From an uncultured Collinsella sp. (GTDB lineage: Bacteria > Actinomycetota > Coriobacteriia > Coriobacteriales > Coriobacteriaceae): a stretch of 8,070 bases of DNA. The DNA lies in assembly GCA_902492545.1 (NCBI GenBank), contig CABULX010000098.1:1-8070 (forward strand), in the 5' to 3' direction. This document shows, piece by piece, positions 6,350 through 8,070 of this stretch (position 1 is its first letter; every line of letters begins with the position of its first letter). Position numbers and translations under genes: made by a program. The notes under the pieces were generated by a model. It did not search any database, was not told where the DNA came from, and saw only the letters and a list, made by a program, of their open reading frames with translations.

Positions 6350-7369
6350 ATGAGTAACGTTCGCGTTTGTGTAGACGTTGTGGGTGGAGACGAGAAGCCT
6401 CAGGTTGTCCTCGACGGTATCGAGGCGGCGCTTGCGGCGGATCCCGATATCGAGGTCTTGGCCGTCGGTCCCGCAGAGATCGTGAACCCCTTTGCCGCGG
6501 CTCACGCTCGCGTTGAGGCCTTGGAGGCGCCCGATGTCATCGCCATGGATGACGATCCCATTCGAGCCGTGATGACCAAGCGCAAATCCTCGATTGTGCT
6601 TGCCTGCCGTGCTATCAAGAAGGGTAACGCGGATGCGTTCTTCTCTGCCGGCTCCACTGGCGCCATGACCGCTGCCGCTACCGCCTACGTGACGCCATTT
6701 AGGTATCAGGCCGAGGGCAAGAAGCAGCCGGTGCGTCCGTGCCTCACCAATGCACTGCCCAACCGCGCCGGCGGCCTGACGGTCCTGTGCGACATGGGCG
6801 CCAACCCCGATGTCGAGGTCGACGACATGGTGCGTTTTGCCCAGATGGGTAGCGCCTATGCGCGCGTCGTCTTGGGCATTGAGTATCCCCGCGTCGGCCT
6901 GCTCGGCAACGGCACCGAGGATGAGAAGGGCTCCAACTTTACCAAGGCGTGCTTCCCGGTCATGAAGGCCGCGGTTCCCGGCTTTGTGGGCAACTGCGAG
7001 GGTACCGACCTGACCTCGGGTAACTTTGACGTCGTCGTTGCCGATGGCATGTCGGGCAACATCGCGCTCAAGGCGACCGAGGGCGCCGCTAAGTTTTTGC
7101 TGCAAGAGCTCAAGGGTGCCTTTATGGCTTCGCTTGGCACCAAGATTGCCGCGCTGCTCATCAAAAAGCAGATGCGCGAGATCAAGGCAAAGCTCTCGGG
7201 CGATGCTAAGGGCGGCGCCATTCTGCTGGGCCTGCGTGGCGTGGTCCTGATCGGCCACGGTGCCACCTCGGTCGAGGCCGTCAAAAACGGTACGCTCGCC
7301 GCGGCGGAGGCCGTGCGCGCCGGGCTGGTCGAGAACGTCGCCAACTCTATGGACGGCATCGTTTTGTAG
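6350..7369 (+). CDS. plsX: Phosphate acyltransferase PlsX
   Basis: A 339-residue protein, the usual PlsX length. PlsX is a peripheral membrane enzyme that interconverts acyl-ACP and acyl-phosphate, the acyl donor for PlsY in phosphatidic acid synthesis. The N-terminal signature reads VDVVGGDEKP, where most homologues have DAMGGD or DVMGGD, so Val replaces the usual Met. Further family blocks are SAGSTGAM, LCDMGANPDV, VGLLGNGTEDEKGS, FVGNCEGTDLTSG, VVADGMSGNIALK and LIGHGATSVEAVK. The start at 6350 (MSNVRV) is chosen over 6344 (MYMSNV) on Shine-Dalgarno spacing. The gene is preceded by a terminator with almost no room for a promoter in between. acpP, its carrier substrate, follows 124 nt downstream, and the fakA-like gene upstream would make the same acyl-phosphate intermediate. 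Confidence 0.95.
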   Translation: MSNVRVCVDVVGGDEKPQVVLDGIEAALAADPDIEVLAVGPAEIVNPFAAAHARVEALEAPDVIAMDDDPIRAVMTKRKSSIVLACRAIKKGNADAFFSAGSTGAMTAAATAYVTPFRYQAEGKKQPVRPCLTNALPNRAGGLTVLCDMGANPDVEVDDMVRFAQMGSAYARVVLGIEYPRVGLLGNGTEDEKGSNFTKACFPVMKAAVPGFVGNCEGTDLTSGNFDVVVADGMSGNIALKATEGAAKFLLQELKGAFMASLGTKIAALLIKKQMREIKAKLSGDAKGGAILLGLRGVVLIGHGATSVEAVKNGTLAAAEAVRAGLVENVANSMDGIVL

Positions 7370-7410
7370 GAGCGAGTTAGAGCGCTGTTATGTGCCTCGC
7401 GGCCTTCGTC

Positions 7411-7422
7411 GTGGGGTAGAAT
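7411..7422 (+). promoter_or_regulatory. -10-like TAGAAT element before acpP
   Basis: In GTGGGGTAGAAT the hexamer TAGAAT (7417-7422) matches five of six consensus -10 bases. Its context resembles the elements at 4921 and 6023. No clear -35 is visible. Transcription would begin near 7429, just before the leader stem-loop. Confidence 0.45.
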
Positions 7423-7434
7423 CAAAACCGTGTC

Positions 7435-7458
7435 TTGGCGCTGCGCTTGCGGCGCCAG
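7435..7458 (+). other. Stable stem-loop in the acpP leader
   Basis: TTGGCGCTGC (7435-7444) pairs with GCGGCGCCAG (7449-7458) around the 4-nt loop GCTT, giving a 10-bp GC-rich stem with two G-T wobbles. No T tract follows, so it is not an intrinsic terminator. It would lie at or near the 5' end of an acpP mRNA starting near 7429, where it could stabilise the transcript or bind a regulator; its role is unknown. Confidence 0.6.
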
Positions 7459-7493
7459 CTCGTTGATGTTCACGCAATACGAGAGGAAGCGCT

Positions 7494-7736
7494 ATGGACC
7501 GCTCCGAAATCTTCGATAAGATCGCCGAAGTCGCCGCTGACGTTCTGGGCGTCGATGTCGCCGACATTAGCGACGAGACTACCTTTGACGATCTCGATGC
7601 CGATTCGCTCGAGCGTCTGCAGCTGGTGACGGCCATCGAGGACGAGTTCGACCTCGAGATCGATGACGAGACCCTGCTGTCGCTCAACTCTGTCGCCGAC
7701 GCTGTCGACGCTATTGAAAACGCCAAGGAGGCCTAA
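7494..7736 (+). CDS. acpP: Acyl carrier protein
   Basis: An 80-residue, strongly acidic protein of normal ACP length. The DSL motif lies in DADSLERLQL, so Ser38 is the predicted 4'-phosphopantetheine attachment site. The four-helix ACP pattern is visible, with VADISDETTFDDL before the motif and IEDEFDLEIDDETL after it. The position after DSL that is usually Glu in DSLDxVEL is Gln here (ERLQL), a small change on the recognition helix. ACP carries growing acyl chains in type II fatty acid synthesis and supplies PlsX. AGAGGA (7482-7487) lies 6 nt before the ATG. A -10-like element and a stem-loop precede it, which suggests its own promoter. rnc follows after 3 nt, the conserved acpP-rnc arrangement. 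A carrier for another pathway cannot be fully excluded, but the plsX and rnc neighbours favour the fatty acid synthesis ACP. Confidence 0.93.
   Translation: MDRSEIFDKIAEVAADVLGVDVADISDETTFDDLDADSLERLQLVTAIEDEFDLEIDDETLLSLNSVADAVDAIENAKEA
7725..7731 (+). promoter_or_regulatory. Ribosome binding site for rnc inside acpP
   Basis: AAGGAGG, a perfect Shine-Dalgarno heptamer, lies in the last codons of acpP, 8 nt before the TTG at 7740. It decides the rnc start, since no ATG occurs in that frame nearby. Confidence 0.8.
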
Positions 7737-7739
7737 GTC

Positions 7740-8070
7740 TTGGCTTTATCTCAACGACTCGCACGCGCCCAGGAAATCCTGGGCCACGAGTTCAATAACA
7801 AGGTGCTGCTGCGCGCGGCGCTCACGCACCCTTCTGCCGTGGAAGGTCAGCCCGTCTCGGCGAGTTATGAGCGCCTTGAGTTTTTGGGCGATTCCATTTT
7901 GGGCGCCGTGGTTGCCCGCTCGCTCTTTGAGTCCTATCCGGAGTTTGACGAGGGCAAGCTTACGCGCCTGAAGGTGTCGCTCGTCTCGGGCGCCACGCTG
8001 TCCGAGGTGTCCCATGAGCTGGGCATCGACGACATCATCATCTTTGGTGCCTCCGAGACCGGTACCGGTG
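7740..8070 (+). CDS. rnc: Ribonuclease III, 3' truncated
   Basis: About 110 residues are visible before the window ends; full-length RNase III is about 220-250. The enzyme cleaves double-stranded RNA, including 16S and 23S rRNA precursors. The nuclease signature ERLEFLGDS is at 44-52; Glu44, Glu47 and Asp51 correspond to E. coli Glu38, Glu41 and Asp45. Glu71 (in DEGKLTRLKVSLV) corresponds to E. coli Glu65. The second catalytic Asp/Glu pair and the dsRNA-binding domain lie beyond the window. The start is a TTG, supported by AAGGAGG at 7725-7731. The N-terminus (ALSQRLARAQEILGHEF) matches the usual start of RNase III, and no in-frame ATG is available. The 3-nt gap from acpP suggests coupled translation. 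Confidence 0.94.
   Translation, partial: MALSQRLARAQEILGHEFNNKVLLRAALTHPSAVEGQPVSASYERLEFLGDSILGAVVARSLFESYPEFDEGKLTRLKVSLVSGATLSEVSHELGIDDIIIFGASETGTG

Noticed and set aside
6035..7258. A 407-codon open frame on the minus strand, opposite plsX and rpmF
   Set aside because: It lies antisense to well-recognised genes, is rich in His, Ala and Gly, shows no family motif, and is the kind of shadow frame expected from GC-rich codon use.
7371..7386. Hairpin AGCG...CGCT after plsX as a terminator
   Set aside because: The stem is only 4 bp with an 8-nt loop and no T tract, so it does not support termination.
1..8070. Mobile elements, CRISPR arrays, tRNA or rRNA genes, defence or toxin-antitoxin systems
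   Set aside because: I saw no transposase or integrase motif, no regularly spaced direct repeats, no tRNA-like cloverleaf and no unexplained gene-sized gap. Codon use looks even across the genes.

Overview
The window is a GC-rich bacterial chromosomal segment in which every gene is on the + strand. The gene order is fatty-acid-kinase-like fakA (5' truncated), recG, rsmD, coaD, a DivIVA/SepIVA-like coiled-coil gene, a DUF177 (YceD) gene, rpmF, plsX, acpP and rnc (3' truncated). From memory, mycobacteria carry the same genes in the same relative order but in separate blocks (Rv2974c/recG; rsmD/coaD; Rv2927c/Rv2926c/rnc). The DivIVA-like gene next to DUF177 and an actinobacterial form of the RecG C-terminal motif also point to Actinomycetota. 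I infer the class Coriobacteriia, probably Collinsella or a close relative; the sequence alone does not prove the genus.

Layout. Positions 2-4898 are a tight block (fakA, recG, rsmD, coaD) with gaps of +10, -4 and -8 nt. It appears to end at an intrinsic terminator folded from the last codons of coaD plus a T6 tract. A short spacer with an extended -10-like element then leads into the sepIVA-like and DUF177 genes, which overlap by one base (TAATG). rpmF follows after 64 nt that hold a second -10-like element. Between rpmF and plsX there is a dyad and a strong intrinsic terminator that ends only a few bases before the plsX ribosome binding site. plsX is followed by 124 nt holding a third -10-like element and a stable stem-loop, then acpP. 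rnc starts 3 nt after acpP at a TTG codon, with its Shine-Dalgarno sequence inside the end of acpP.

How the genes fit together. Two themes run through the window. The first is acyl-group and phospholipid precursor metabolism: FakA-like kinase (acyl-phosphate), PlsX (acyl-ACP/acyl-phosphate), AcpP (acyl carrier), and CoaD (CoA, the source of the ACP prosthetic group). The second is ribosome and nucleic-acid maintenance: RsmD, DUF177, L32, RNase III and RecG. The DivIVA-like protein adds a cell-envelope or septation element.

This is a housekeeping region. I found no mobile element, CRISPR array, tRNA, rRNA or defence system, and no convincing new system. The items most worth a second look are regulatory: the plsX leader, the acpP leader hairpin, the terminator overlapping coaD, and the repeated -10-like motif. 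No stretch of more than 300 bases lacks a gene.
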